Of a stretch of DNA of 64,000 bases, positions 40,336 through 51,650 are shown in pieces. The translations under genes were made by a program, and so were the position numbers. Each line of letters starts with the position of its first letter. Position 1 is the stretch's first letter. The stretch is from Prorocentrum cordatum (lineage: Eukaryota > Sar > Dinophyceae > Prorocentrales > Prorocentraceae): assembly GCA_963575745.1 (NCBI GenBank), contig CAUYUJ010000662.1:38501-102500 (forward strand), given 5' to 3'. Below the pieces are notes generated by a model. That model was not told where the DNA came from. It worked only from the letters and a program-made list of their open reading frames with translations, and did not search any database.

Positions 40336-42540
40336 CGACGGGGGGGGGGATGGGTGAGAGGGAGGACGAAAGATGAGGACGACGAGGAGGTGGCAAAGAG
40401 GGCGTCGGAGGTAGGGCCTGGGATGAGTCGTCGTCGGTGCGGACATCCACGTGCCACGCGATGCAGTGTCGGGTCTGGCCCTGCCTGGCCCAGCCGAAGG
40501 CTGCGCATGCAGCGCGGTGCTGCGCCCGTATATACGCTCGCCCCTTGGCGTGGGGCTGGCGGGGGGCCAAGCGAGCTGCCCAGTGTTTTCTTACGCGCGG
40601 TGAGCCAGATCGGGGAAGCGTGGTTTGCGTGGCGCGCAGTCACGCTGGCAGGCGAACGAGGCTCGGATATCGTTTGGGATTTGAGCAGCCATGAGGGTGC
40701 GGAGGGCCTTGCGTGCACGTTCAACTATATCCTTCATATATCCCCTTTCTGAATGATGCCCCCCTGAGCCCCTTCATCCAGGCGAGCTCGGCTTCCCATT
40801 GCGCCCGTCCGAGGACACCTTGGCCTTGTACTCGCCGCTCCTATGAGAATCCCATCCAGGCAGTTCTCGACCACATTGCTGATTGCCCCCGCTGCAAAGA
40901 TGGAGTTGCCCTCGCACTGGGCGCGCAGACTGCCCGAAGGCGCGCGTGCGCCAATCGAGACGGGTGGTAGGAAATGTCCGAACTGAAAGTCTGCGTGCAG
41001 AGCGGGCGTTGGCGGAGTTCGCCCCCGAAGTCCATCTACTGCTGTCATTGCAAGGCAAGCCCTGTGCTCGCTCCCATTCCGCAGGCGCACATTCTTTCTG
41101 AAAGGAAAGCTGCTGGAACCATCGAGTTGGAGTATAACGTACAATGTGCAACTCCTGGGGCGGGTGCCGCCTTCGAGTGCTGCTTGCCCCGCGCCGAGGT
41201 GGACCGGGATCTGCTGCTGCTCTGGGACTTCCAAGGCGGGCATTTTCAACGTTGATCTGCCAGTGAGTCCGTCGGCCCCAGCTCTTGAGGGGGCTCCCGG
41301 CCGAGGCCAATCGGCACCAGGTAGCCGTGCCGGCTCCTACCTGGCTTTCCGGCCCAAGGTGTTGTCGAGGGCGGAACAAGAATGGGGTGCGTCGGGCCGG
41401 GGTGACGATGGGCGAGCCGGCCCGGGACAGCACTAGCCTTGGCAGCAACCCGACATTGGCATCTCCAGGGTCCCCGAAACGGAATCTCTGGCGGGAGTAG
41501 GGCGGGATGATGTTATCCTCGCCCGTGGCCCCGCGGCGAAGCATTGTTTGCGGCTGCCGCTGGAGTGACCAACCAGCACGACAACGCGAAGTTCACCAGC
41601 AACTTCGCTTCCTCTTTGGAGGGGCCAGAGGAAGATCGCGCGATCATTTGCGCTGCCAAGGTTCCGTTCTGGTTGGGGGAACGTTCTGCTAGCGGCAGAT
41701 TCCCGAGACAGTTCCGATTAGCGTTCTGGCCGCAAGATTAAGACGAAGAGGCAGCCCTTGTTGCCTCTTCGGCCCATGCAGGGCCGCGTTCGTTGGCCGG
41801 CCCCCCATGGCGCCCTCGCAAACGCCAACTTGGAACTCCGATGCCTGAGAGCGTTTCTCACACCTCAGCTCAAATGGTCCTGTTGGACAGCGCCCCGCCG
41901 CCACTTTTTCGGAGGTCCGTTCGCCCCTGTGAGCCAGTTCGTCATCCTTGCTTGGCATCCCAAGGCCTGGCCAACCCGCCCCGCTTGGGTTCAGCTCCCT
42001 GTCGAGTGGTCGCCCCCTTTTGTTCGGAGGTCTTGAAGGACGTTGGGCTCGCGAGGACCGGCGCCAACAACGGGTCCGGCATCTTGCCGAAGCCCCCCGC
42101 CGGGCCACAAGGACCACGTCGCAGGCCGCTTGGCCACAATCTTCAGGGTGACAAGCCGGCCGTCCTGACGAGGTCGGGGCAGGAGAACCGCGAGGAGAAT
42201 CCGGCTTTCGACCTGAGCTCCCTCGACAGGACGGCAGAGGCCTGGCCATCGGGGCTGGCCGCTGGGGCCCTCCCGCCAAGCCAGCATTCTGCTTCAGCAA
42301 CTCCTCTGGCGTCCGCAAGCCGCATCAGGTTGTTCTGTAGCCCTCGAGTGCCACTTTTGTGGGTGTGCCCCTGCCCCGTCGGCAATGTGCTGCGCGTGTC
42401 TGGACATGAACGGCCTGCGGTGGCGTGCGACCTCGCTGGCGCCGCCCATGTGGCCGCAGCACCGCAGCACCGCTAGCCGGCAGGGGCTCCGCCCGAGGCG
42501 TCGGCGAGCTGATGGGGGGAGACCTTGGGCGCGCCCCGTG
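40336..42540. other. Unassigned DNA with weak coding signal on both strands
   Basis: Non-repetitive GC-rich sequence with overlapping long ORFs: minus 40734-41249 (contains GNSIFAAGAISNVVENCLDG), plus 40974-41255 (contains GTIELEYNVQC), plus 41793-42476 and minus 41689-42318. Each looks partly protein-like, none has a domain I recognise, and opposite strands cannot both be trusted. I therefore do not call a CDS. Confidence 0.3.
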
Positions 42541-42780
42541 CAGACCAGATTCGGGAATCCTCTGACCCGGGTCCATGCAGACCCGGGTCAGCAGGAAACC
42601 AAAAAACTGCGATGCGGGAGAAAAAACTGCAACGCAGGTCTTCGCAAACCCGGGTCAGCCAACATGCGCGGCCGCCGAGCGGCTCGCCGACCCGGGTCAG
42701 CCAGAGGGGGTCTATTCGCAAGATCCTGCAGGATCCGGTGCCCTGGCTGACCCCCGTTTGCACTGACCCCCGTCGCCCAA
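42541..42780 (+). repeat. GACCCGGGTCAGC short repeats
   Basis: The palindromic word GACCCGGGTC (or ACCCGGGTCAGC) occurs about five times between 42565 and 42705, with CAACGCAGGTC relatives. A related GGATCCTGCA word stands near 42727 and again at 53960-54012. Confidence 0.6.
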
Positions 42781-42896
42781 GCCCCGACAGGTGTGCGGCG
42801 GTGCCACCTTGTCCCGGGCTCGCCCGGACCACCCCAAGGGGGTCCGTGGCGAGAAGGCGGCCGGCTGGTGGGGCACGTCCCGAGCTGGGCCTCCCT

Positions 42897-43057
42897 AGGA
42901 GACCACATGCGAACCCTACCCCTGCCCCCCACGACGATTTCTGAGGGGCAGGGTGGGGTTCACTTCGTTCGGGAGCTCCCGAGCGAAGCGAGCCCCACCC
43001 TGCCCCTCGGAGATCGTGGGGGGGTTAGGGGGTAGGCTTCCTGCATGTGGCCCCCTA
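42897..43057. mobile_element. Fold-back element B, copy 2
   Basis: AGGAGACCACATGCGAACCC at the left and GCATGTGGCCCCCTA at the right with mirrored CCCCCCACGA and TTTCTGAGGGG words; about 90 percent like 33151-33303. Possible flanks CTCCCT and CTCCTG are imperfect. Confidence 0.8.
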
Positions 43058-43224
43058 CTCCTGCGCGCGCCGAGCCGATGCCTCGGCTCGTGGCGGGGAG
43101 GCCGGCGGCCGCTCGCCAGGCTTGCGGGCCCACTCGCCCGCGGGGAGCCCTGCGAGTCTGCCAGGGTGTGCGCTGCGCCACGCGTCACGAGCATCCCCCG
43201 TCATCTTTCACACCTCTGTCGCAA

Positions 43225-43237
43225 TCGTCACCATCGT

Positions 43238-43311
<74 letters not shown>

Positions 43312-43808
43312 CTTCGGTGCGGCCGGCCCGCGCGCCGGCTCCGCTCGGCTCGGCCGGACGGGGAGGGGCGGGGAGGAGAGAGGCGGGGAGGGGGGAAGAG
43401 TGGCGAGGAGGAGAGGGGCGGGGAGGGCGAGGAGGAGAGGGGCGGGGAGAGGCGAGGAGGAGAGGGGCGGGGACGGGGGAAAAGTGGCGAGGAGGAGAGG
43501 GGCGGGGAGAGGCGAGGAGGAGAGGGGCGGGGAGAGGCGAGGAGGAGAGGGGCGGGGAGAGGCGAGGAGGAGAGGGGCAGGGAGAGGCGAGGAGGAGAGA
43601 GGCGGGGAGAGGGAAGAGGGACGCGGGAGTGCGGGGGGAAAGAGGGAGGAGGGACGGCATAAGGAGGAGGGAGGCAGGGGAGAGGGAGGCAGCCTGGCAG
43701 ATGGAGCGAGGAGGGAGGAGGGAGGGGGGGAGGGAGGGAGGGAGGAGGTAGAGAGGCTCTTCTTCCTCCTCCTCCTCCTCCTCCTCCTCCTCCTCCTCTT
43801 CCTCCTCT
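43225..43808 (+). repeat. TCG array, 25-bp minisatellite, CTC array
   Basis: TCG triplets (43228-43312); then exact 25-bp units GGCGAGGAGGAGAGGGGCGG plus GGAGA at 43511, 43536 and 43561 and shorter variants from about 43370; then CTC triplets (43757-43808). It ends about 100 bp before the LINE ORF. Confidence 0.9.
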
Positions 43809-43913
43809 AGCCCCTTTCTATCGAGACTTCCATTCCAGGGGCAGACTCTCTTCTTCATTGTATATCGTGAATGGGCCACACATGCCCCAGTTGCGGCCGC
43901 TCCTCCCAGGGCG

Positions 43914-46664
43914 GTGATGGCACAGCAACAGCTTCGTCTCTTGGGGTGGAATCCTCAGTCATGTACGGGAGATAGGCTTGAAGAAGTGGTGGTGGAGACA
44001 TCGAACTTCGACCTGATTTTGTTGGCTGGAACTCAAGCGGTGAACAGGAGGCAGCAAATTTCTGGGAGTGTCGTCTTACGTCGTCGAGTTCAGGGACGTC
44101 TAGTGATCGAGGCTCCCTTCGGCCCATCGGCTCCTCTAAGTAACTCGAGTACGGGGTGTTCGGTCATCTTGGGCAAAGGGTTTCAGGAGCAGCATATTAT
44201 TCAGACGTGGGCTTCCCCTGCGGAGGCCAAAGGGCGGTGTCTTGGAGTCAGGGTGAAACGGGGAAGGAGTGATATTTGTGGCATCAGCTTGTATTTCCCA
44301 CCGAAGCCGTCTCGTCTCCAGCATCGTCCACTGTATCGTCGAACGGTTCGTGTTCTTATTGAATGGCTCCGCACAGTTCTCTCTGCGCTGCCGCAGAGAA
44401 CGACGCCTGTGATATACTGTGATGCCAACGACGGGATTGGCCTGCCAGCAGGAGGGAAAGGAGCATCTATCGAGACAGTGGTTGTGCAATCCCCGTCACC
44501 AGAGCGACTGCGTAGAGGAGCAGGTGAGCAGCTGCGCGAACTACTTCAGACTCATCAGATGATGGCGACCAACGCACGTGGGACATCAATTATCCCAACT
44601 TTTTTCGGTCAGGATGGTGGCAAATCTCGCATTGATTATCTGTTCATCCCCACGGGCATGGAGGGCTTAATTGCTCACGCACATGTGCTACACAGACTCG
44701 GTGCTCGGCTTCAGGCGCTCCAGGGCCCCAGTCCACGAGATCACCTACCATTAGAATGTACTTTGTGGTATTCGCAGCACACTATTGGGCCGACTGCTCC
44801 GCAGACCCGTCTTCGATGGGATCGTGATAAGATGATGTCAGCTCTTCAACGTGGACAGAACAAAGCTGGTTTTCTCAATTCGGTTCAGGAACAACTTGAT
44901 CAGCGAGGCGCATATAACTATTTGCGAGAGTACGGCTCCCCAGATGAGATCTTTGAGCTTCTGGAGGATTGTATAACGACTGCAGGACAGACTCACTTTG
45001 GCATGACGACGCTTGACGGTGATGCGCAGCGGCAGGCAGACTGCAGAGCACGGCGGCTCTTTCTGCATCAACGTGCAGACTTACGCGAAGGAAAGATGGA
45101 CGCCTCCCCTGGGGAGGCCCAACACATAGACAACGAGCTGAAGCGCATCTCTCAAGAACAACGTCTCCGCCGACGAAAAGCCTCTCGTGCTCTTCAATCG
45201 CAGTTGGTGGCGGAAGCAACGGACTTATGGAATCACCGGAAGCAGGCGGAAGCAATGAGAGTGGCACGCAGAGCTGCACGCACGCGTATAGGACCCATGA
45301 AACGCGATGGTCTTCTGGTTCGAACAGCAGCACCCACTTCACAGGCATGGTTAGATGTGTGGTCCCTCGAAGGTTCTCAGGGCGGGATGGCTGTTCAACC
45401 CCAGGATTGGCTTGAATGGCGTGCAGAACGTGATGGTCAGCAGTATTGGTGGGAGTCGTCTGAGGAAATTATTGATTTGTGTAAAGAAGATGTGGATCGA
45501 GTTATTCGGTGGATGCGACACGCAGCTAAACGACGAGCAGTTCCAGACTTCACAGCACCGTTGGAGCTCTGGCTGATGCTGTTCCTACCAAAGAAGGCTC
45601 TCAAACAGCGTCGCGGCCAGGGCTTAGGATCCGACATGAGTGTGCCAAAAAATTCAGGCTTCAGATTTCTGGCAGAAGTGGGCTTGGCGAAGATCAGGAT
45701 GCACAACATCAGCCCCCCCTACTGGCATCGGACAGAAGGGGCAGGCCTACGTAAATCCAGTCTAGCAGGTCCCCGTGGTCGTCGAGTGGTTCATGTGATG
45801 GCAGCTATCGGGAAGGCGTACTACTCGACTTTGCTCAGACCCCCACCGACAGTCCAGGACCACGGCTACTACCGACATCGTCGACGGGAGGACGCAGTCA
45901 TGTGGGCTCTGATCACATCGTGGCGTCTGCGGGCTCAAGGCATCACGCACGCCATGACGCTCAAGGACATGCCTAACGCGTTTGGCAGCTCTCTATGGGG
46001 CCAGCTGGACACAACCGTACTTCTTCACTCTCGTGATTGTGATCGCGCACTTTGCCAACGCAGATATAAGAATGCTATTATTTCGCTGGGCGCGCTTGAG
46101 GGCCCTCTCACAGTTCGACCTTCACAGGGGAACACGATGGGGGATCCTTTTGCTGTTCGAGCTTTCGTTGGTACATTCGCACGCCCAATTTTGTCCTGGA
46201 GGCATGGGGAGTCCCAAGCTGATGCTCAGTCGAAGAGATTGCGAGCATCTTGGCAGGGACTCCAGGCCGACCTTATCACGTACAAGTTTGCTGGCGATAT
46301 CAACAGTTTTGTCCTGGCGGACCCGCAGATGTCGCCGAGAGATTTCACAGCAAAGATTGAGACGGTCGATGCCAGACTAGACTCCTATCTTCTTGATTTT
46401 GGTTACGGCCAGAACGGCACCAAGCAAGAGTACCTTATGTTTTTCGCTGCATGTGGCTATCAGTGTCGCCAGCTGCTCCGCCAAGACCCCTCTCTCCTCC
46501 AGGGCTCCGTTCGGGAAGAAGCTAGATATCTTGGGCCTTATTTGCAGCTAAGCGCTTCGGCTAGATCTGAGATCTCTAGGAGGTGCTCGGCGGCTCGCTC
46601 GGGCTTTTTCTCCCTGGGCAGGGCGTGGATGGAGTCTTGGGACCCCGAAAAAGTGGAAACATAG
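43914..46664 (+). mobile_element. LINE retrotransposon polyprotein: AP-type endonuclease and reverse transcriptase (degenerate)
   Basis: 916 codons from the ATG at 43914. An endonuclease/exonuclease/phosphatase domain covers about residues 7-280: WNPQ near 12, IYCDAND near 165, SRIDYLFIP near 238 and DHLPLE near 275. The glutamate normally found after the DxILLQ strand is replaced (LLAGTQ, Gly39). The reverse transcriptase follows: MTLKDMPNAF (motif A, residue ~682), QGNTMGDPF (motif B, ~737) and KFAGDINSF (motif C, ~791). In motif C the first of the two catalytic aspartates is Gly, so the enzyme should be dead. The frame stops at 46664, but RT-downstream homology continues in the +1 frame. 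Endonuclease nicking with target-primed reverse transcription is the family mechanism. It reads opposite to the host-like genes. Confidence 0.85.
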
Positions 46665-47671
46665 CCTCTTCATCGGGTTCGTTCAGAACGCTTTACTAAG
46701 TGGACTAGAAAGTTTCGTGGTCACGGAGACGGACACTACGATTTTAGATGGCTGCCTGGCTCGTCTGAGGCGTATCGCTATGATGGGGAAAGCTACTTCC
46801 TGGGAGGGCCCGCACGTGAAATCGTTATCGACTGAACAGGTACTTGAGTATTGGAAGCTGGTTCCCTCCTCGCTGGAGCTCTTGATTCGCAGAGTTAAGC
46901 TATATCAGTCTTGGAATGCGCACCCTGAGGAACACGCTCAGATTTTATGCGCATTATCTGGCTCGTCTCCTATCGAATTCATGCGACCTCCAATGTGTGC
47001 AGGACGACCTGCATCGAACTCTTCGCCTTGGACAAAACAGGTGGCGTCCGATTTGGATCGTGTCTCCAGGCTGCTCCCCTACGAGAGCGTGCGAGATGTT
47101 GCCAATGACTTGCGTCTTCTCACCGATTTGGGGGCCTCAGAGGATTTTCGGAGAGTGGATATGACTGAGCTTCGGAGCCAAGCTTTCTCTGTCTGCATCC
47201 CCCCTCCTGGATATGCTCCACCAGTGGTCCCTCCCGAAGAGCCTGAAGATCACGCAGAGGTTGAGTTGCCTTTCGTGTGCCCGATGGACCTCAATGGGGA
47301 GCCCTGTAAGAGCGCCTTCAGTACTCGTAAGCAGCTACTTGAACATCTACGGCATTGTCATCAACTACGCAAACTAGCACATGTACTAACACCTAGCAGC
47401 GTTTGCATTCACTGTTTGCAGACCTTTGCAACGCAAGTTACTGCCGCCCGTCATCTACTACGATCACTGCAGAAGGGAAACTGCCTCACATGTGGACCTC
47501 GTACACTGGCCCCGATGGTTACCCCGTCGTCCTATGAGTGCCCATGCTGTGTCTATGTGGGAGAGGATGCGCTGTCTCTCTGTCGCCATCTCCGAAGCCA
47601 GCTGCCTGTTCAGATCGCGCCCTTCATATCAACTACTCGTGCGATCAGCACCGACGCGCACGGCTTTCATC
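46612..47671 (+). pseudogene. LINE C-terminal region with zinc-knuckle/zinc-finger motifs, frame-shifted
   Basis: From about 46621 the next frame reads WSLGTPKKWKHSLFIGFVQN, a natural continuation of the previous ORF's SGFFSLGR, showing a one-base shift near 46610-46625. It then carries VCPMDLNGEPCKSAFS..LLEHLRHCHQ, SVCIHCLQTF..ARHLL..GNCLTC and YECPCCVYVGEDALSLCRHL: three Cys/His clusters such as those near LINE C-termini, probably for nucleic-acid binding. The frame remains open to 48054, but from 47672 another frame looks better. A programmed shift cannot be excluded, yet the damaged RT motif favours decay. Confidence 0.7.
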
Positions 47672-48296
47672 ATGGAAGTCGAGGCTCTCCAGAGACCTGC
47701 TTGGTTCAAAAGTGCCGCCTCCCCAGGAGCCGATGGCACTCAGCCCGACGCCAAACGCAAGAAGGAGTCGGGCAGCCAGGGTGGTCGCATTCCGTTCGAC
47801 AAAATCATCGTGGTCATCTGCAAGTTGATCTTAGCCAACAGTCGAGAGCTGGCCGACGCGCGCAGACGGTGGCGAGACGGTGGACCACAAAGGACGTCCC
47901 GCTCCTCATCTACAAATCTTCATGGCAGTATGGGAGTACGGAGCCACCAAGACGGTGGCAGAGGAGGCGGACCCCCTTATCAAGCAGAGGGCCGACAAGC
48001 TCAAGGTGGACATGCGCGAGTTCTGGGACGAGAAGTTGGCGAAGGTTCCGCTGACAGATATCGCCCGTGCTGTCCAGTACTTCCGCGTTCGGATTCATCG
48101 CAAGGTCGAGGGCCAGAAAGACAAGGCAACCTTTCTCTTCAAAGTGGATCTTCATCACAACCTGGGGGCGGTGATCGGCCCGATGGTGGAAACGTTGGTG
48201 GCGGTGGAGGGGGGCTCCTTCCTTTCGGGCGCGGCCCCGCGGGGGCCGCTGGAGAGGGAGATCTCGAAGTTTCTCGACCGCAAGGACCACAAATAG
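47672..48296 (+). CDS. LINE-associated or adjacent hypothetical protein in two frames
   Basis: ATG at 47672 opens MEVEALQRPAWFKS, then GGRIPFDKIIVVICKLILAN. After about 47855 the convincing frame is one base displaced: KGRPAPHLQIFMAVWEYGAT, ADKLKVDMREFWDEKL, VQYFRVRIHRKVEGQKDKAT, LEREISKFLDRKDHK and a stop at 48294-48296. Mixed charged and hydrophobic composition and ordinary codon use argue for real coding origin. Its place right behind the zinc-finger region suggests it belongs to the retroelement, perhaps as an RNA-binding or packaging protein, but I recognise no family. The frame change is probably decay. Confidence 0.5.
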
Positions 48297-48625
48297 TACG
48301 TGAGGCGCCCCCTCAGATGGCGCCAGGGAGGGATAGCAGTGTTCAGGACAGTCGTGAAAGGCTAGCTAGTAGATTCCCGATGATGGCCAGTAGTGAGAGG
48401 CTAGCATCACTCATAGCAGCAGGTAGGGTGACGCAGGATCAGATTGCTCGGGCAGTAAGTAGGATTCCAGTTTGTCTTCCAGAAGGTATCGCGGTGACAA
48501 CAGCTCCTGAGATCCCAGTAATTAGTATGCCTTCGAATCGAGGCCGTGGTGGCCGACACGTCGGGAGTGGGGGGCGGGGGGCGAGCTCTGGTGGGCGGGG
48601 GAAAGGACGAGGTCGCCGCGCCTGA
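48297..48625 (+). CDS. Coding-like tail with RGG-rich end
   Basis: Open in the frame of the 47672 ATG. It contains two similar words, SRERLASRFPMMAS and SERLASLIAAGRV, then CLPEGIAVTTAPEIPVISMP, and ends in an Arg/Gly-rich tail (GRGGRHVGSGGRGASSGGRG) before TGA at 48623-48625. RGG tails bind RNA in many proteins. Whether this is the C-terminus of the preceding module or a separate unit is open. Confidence 0.4.
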
Positions 48626-48864
48626 TGTATGGGCCCCCTCTGAGGGCTGCGGGCTGCGTGCCTATCGGGGCGCCCATCGGCCAGTGCAGTCTTTGCTGTG
48701 AGCCTGAGAGGGGCTCGCATCGTTAGTCGTCTGGTTTCGAAGGAACCCTCTCAGAGTACAGTCAAGTTTTTTTTCGAGCTTCGAGGTCGGGATCTTGACA
48801 GGGACTCCATGAGGATCTGCTCTGCTCTGCTCTTCCTCCTCTTTGTCGTCGTCCTCCTCCTCCT
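48626..48864. other. Possible LINE 3' flank
   Basis: GAGAGGGGCTC / GAACCCTCTCAGAG words form a weak hairpin (48700-48756), followed by an eight-base T run at 48769-48776. No poly-A tail or clear target duplication found. Confidence 0.35.
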
Positions 48865-49130
48865 CCTTCGGTTTCCAAATCTCCGTTTCTGCATTCCGCT
48901 TTCTGGTTTCCAATTTCCGTTATTCGATCTCCGTCTTCCGATTTCCGTGTTCCGGTTCCGGCTTCTGGTCTCCTGGTTTCTGGTTTCCGTTCTCTGATTT
49001 CCGTTCTCCTAATTCCGGTTTGCGGTTTCTGCTTTCCGTTTTCCGCTTTTGAATATCCGGCCCTCTCCCGTCATTTGTCGCAACCTTTCGTTTTCCGTTT
49101 TCTGGCTTCTATTTTCCAGTTGCTCTGGTT
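48865..49130 (+). repeat. TTTCCGG-type minisatellite (array 2)
   Basis: GGTTTCC, TTTCTGG, TTTCCGTT units as at 38585-38960. Confidence 0.75.
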
Positions 49131-49646
49131 CTGGGCGTCTCCTCTAGGTTCTGGCGCGTTTTCGTTTTCCGCGGTTCCGGTGATCTCCCATCGGCCCCCG
49201 CCTCTTCGCCTTTTCCGTCTTCCGCTTCCCGCTTCCAGCTTCGGCCTTTCCTCCTGGCCGGCGGAACCATCTCCGGTGATGACCACCTCCTCCTCCCCCC
49301 TCCTCCCTCCCTCCTCCTCCTCCTCCCCCCTCCTCCTCCCCTCCTCCTCCTCCTCCTCCTCTCTCTCCTCCCTCCTCCTCCTCCCTCCACCCTCCTCCCT
49401 CCTCTCCTCCTCCCCTCCTCCTCCTCCTCCCTCCCCTCCTCCCTCCTCCTCTCCTCCTCCTCCTCCTCCTCCCCTCCTCCCTCCTCCTCCTCCTCCTCCT
49501 CCTCCTCCCTCCTCCCCCTAGCACGAGGCAAGAGCCTCGGCCTCGGCACTCCGAGCGCCCACCCCTGTCGACGGCCAGAGAAAGGTCGATGCCCCCCGTG
49601 GCGGGCAGCCGCCCCACGCCGAGGGCGCTCCAGCACACATCAGGAG

Positions 49647-49826
49647 GGGAAAACACACACATACAGAATTGATCGTCGATTCTCCAGAGAATTTGGAAAC
49701 ATATGGGAAATTGGGGGGAAGACAAAAACCCAGAAAGCATAGGAACATATGGGGAACCTTTCTATTTGTGTGTATTCATTGGTGTGTGTGTGTTTGTGTG
49801 TGTGTGTGTTTTCAGGGCCCCTTCAA
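49647..49826 (-). mobile_element. MITE family D, copy 3 (inverted)
   Basis: ATTGATCGTCGATTCTCCAG, ATATGGGGAACCTTTCTATT, TGTGTGTATTCATTGGTG and CAGGGCCCCTTCAA match the family in reverse; a TGTG run (49783-49811) has expanded inside. Confidence 0.7.
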
Positions 49827-50157
49827 TACAGTGCGGTGCGCCGACGTGGCGAGGCGGACCCCCGTCGGGGGGGGGGGGGAACCCCAGCACTGCAGCAGGG
49901 CTGCTGAAACGATGCGGGCCCCAGTGGTATACACCACCACCACCTCCATTCCCCCTCCCTCCCTCGCCCTCCTCTTCCTCGCCTCCTGCCCGGGAGAGGG
50001 AGGGGCTGAGGGAGGTGGTGGTGGTGCATACCTTTGGGCCCCGCAGTGTGTCGGCGACGCCGGCGTGGAGAAACTCGGGCTCCACGGCGAGCCGCGTCGA
50101 CGAGGCATCGGCGATGCGGCGCGATCCCCCGACGCACACATGCTCGGACCCAACCGA

Positions 50158-50316
50158 AGGGGCCCTGGGACACACAAATCAATAGACACAAAGAACAGGA
50201 TTCCCCATATTTCCTTATATGTTCGGTGTTTTTGTCTTCCCCCTCACTTCCCACACTTTCCATATTTTCTGGGGAATCGACGATTCATTGTGTCTGTGTG
50301 TTTTCCCCCTCCTGAT
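50158..50316 (+). mobile_element. MITE family D, copy 4
   Basis: GGGGCCCTGGGACACACAAA, AATAGACACAAA, AGGATTCCCCATATTTCC, TTTTCTGGGGAATCGACGAT and TCATTGTGTCTGTGTG; nearly identical words to 11955-12067. Confidence 0.75.
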
Positions 50317-50768
50317 GTGTGCTGGAGCGCCTTCGGCGTGGGGCGGCTGCCCGCCACGGGGGGCATCGACCTTTCTCTGGCCGTCGACGGGGGTGGGCGC
50401 TCGGAGTGCCGAGGCCGAGGCTCTTGGCTCGTGCTAGGGGGAGGAGGGAGGAGGAGGAGGAGGAGGAGGAGGGAGGAGGGAGGAGGAGAGGAGGAGGAGG
50501 AGGAGGAGGAGGAGGAGGAGGGGAGGAGGAGGGGGAGGGAGGAGGAGGAGGAGGGAGGAGGGAGGAGGGAGGAGGGAGGGGGAGGAGGGAGGAGGGAGGA
50601 GGAGGAGGAGAGAGGAGGAGGAGGATTAATTGTGTCTGTGTTTTTTTTCCCCCTCCTGAACATGCTCGGGCCCAACGTGGGAGGGCCTGCAGCCACCGAG
50701 GCTCGCCGAGGCGCAGCTGCGGGAGAGCGCCGCGCTGGGCCCCCAGAGGAGCACGACGGGCGCACTCC

Positions 50769-50990
50769 CCCTCCTCCTCCTCCTCCCTTTTCCTCCTCCT
50801 CCGATCTCCTCCTTTTCCTCCTCCTCCGATCTCCCTCCTTTTCCTCCTCCTCCGATCTTCCTCCCTCCCCCACCTCCTTCTCCGCCTCCTCCTCCTCCTC
50901 CTCCTCCTCCTTTTCCTCCTCCTCCTCCTCCTCCGATCTTCCTCCCTCCCCCTCCTCCTCCGCCTCCGCCTCCTCTCCTAAAAGAGGCCC
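50769..50990 (+). repeat. CTC/TCCGATCTCC array
   Basis: CTCCTCCTCC interspersed with CCGATCTCCTCCTTTTCCTC units repeated about four times. Confidence 0.85.
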
Positions 50991-51183
50991 GGGGGCACCC
51001 GAATGGTCCCACACACCCGTCACCAAGGGGGACCCCCCGGCGCTGGGGTTGTGATCCCGGGCCCCTGACCACGGAAAGCGCCACCTGCCGGACACAGCCT
51101 CTTGGAGGACGGGCCCCGCGGATTCCCGCCCCCGAGCGCACATTCCACTCCGTGGCTGCACTGTGCAAGGAGAGTGCGAGCAT

Positions 51184-51356
51184 CGGGCCGGGCGAAAGGG
51201 GGGGGGATAGCAAAGTGGGGGCTTGAGAATCAGCTCACGTAACTGATTGGCGCCCATGTATCGAGGAAATGGGCCCGGCGGCGGGGCCGAAACCAGCTGC
51301 ATGCAGCAGATTTCGTACACCCCCCTTTCCCCATCCCCCCCTTTCGTTCGGCCCGA
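51184..51356. mobile_element. MITE family E, copy 2
   Basis: Tips CGGGCCGGGCGAAAGGGGGG and CCCCCCTTTCGTTCGGCCCG are inverted repeats; interior CTTGAGAATCAGCTCACGTA and ACCAGCTGCATGCAGCAGAT are shared with the other copies. Confidence 0.75.
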
Positions 51357-51377
51357 GAGCGGGGGGCGGCCCCTTTT

Positions 51378-51620
51378 TTGAGCAGGGACCGACCGTCCCG
51401 ACATTCCTATAGTCCTACCACGAAATGCTCTTAGAACCCAAAAACGTTCGAATAACAGAAACCATGTTCCTAGAACATAAATCCGATATGATACAAAACG
51501 AGACAGACTCCGCCAGAAATGTTCTAAGAACATTTCGCGGAAGCTACAACAAGTTCTTAGAACACTCTTTGGTAGGGCCATAGGCACGCCAGGACGCTTC
51601 GCCACTGCTTGACCTTGGGG
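51378..51620 (+). repeat. Dispersed repeat G, copy 2
   Basis: TTTGAGCAGGGACCGACCGT, ATTCCTATAGTCCTACCACG, several TTCTTAGAAC words, GATATGATACAAAACGAGAC and ACGCTTCGCCACTGCTTG; same order as 31493-31727. Confidence 0.75.
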
Positions 51621-51650
51621 AGGTCTGCCCCGCCGAGGCCTGCTGGCGGG

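Larger units (their letters stand above)
49285..50640. repeat. Large inverted repeat, about 0.4-kb arms
   Basis: The left arm (CTC array, CCCCTAGCACGAG, GAGCCTCGGCCTCGGCACTC, GCCCCACGCCGAGGGCGCTC, CAGCACACATCAGGAGGGG) is the reverse complement of the right arm (CCCCTCCTGATGTGTGCTGG, GAGTGCCGAGGCCGAGGCTC, CTCGTGCTAGGGGG, GGA array) with few differences. MITE-D copies lie at the inner ends of both arms. The loop includes a smaller palindrome (TATACACCACCACCACCTCC and GGAGGTGGTGGTGGTGCATA, 49927-50033). Confidence 0.8.

Noticed and set aside
43804-43830. Spliced-leader-like word upstream of the LINE (CTCTAGCCCCTTTCTATCGA)
   Set aside because: Only about 13 of 21 positions agree with the leader, not clearly better than chance in such a long search.
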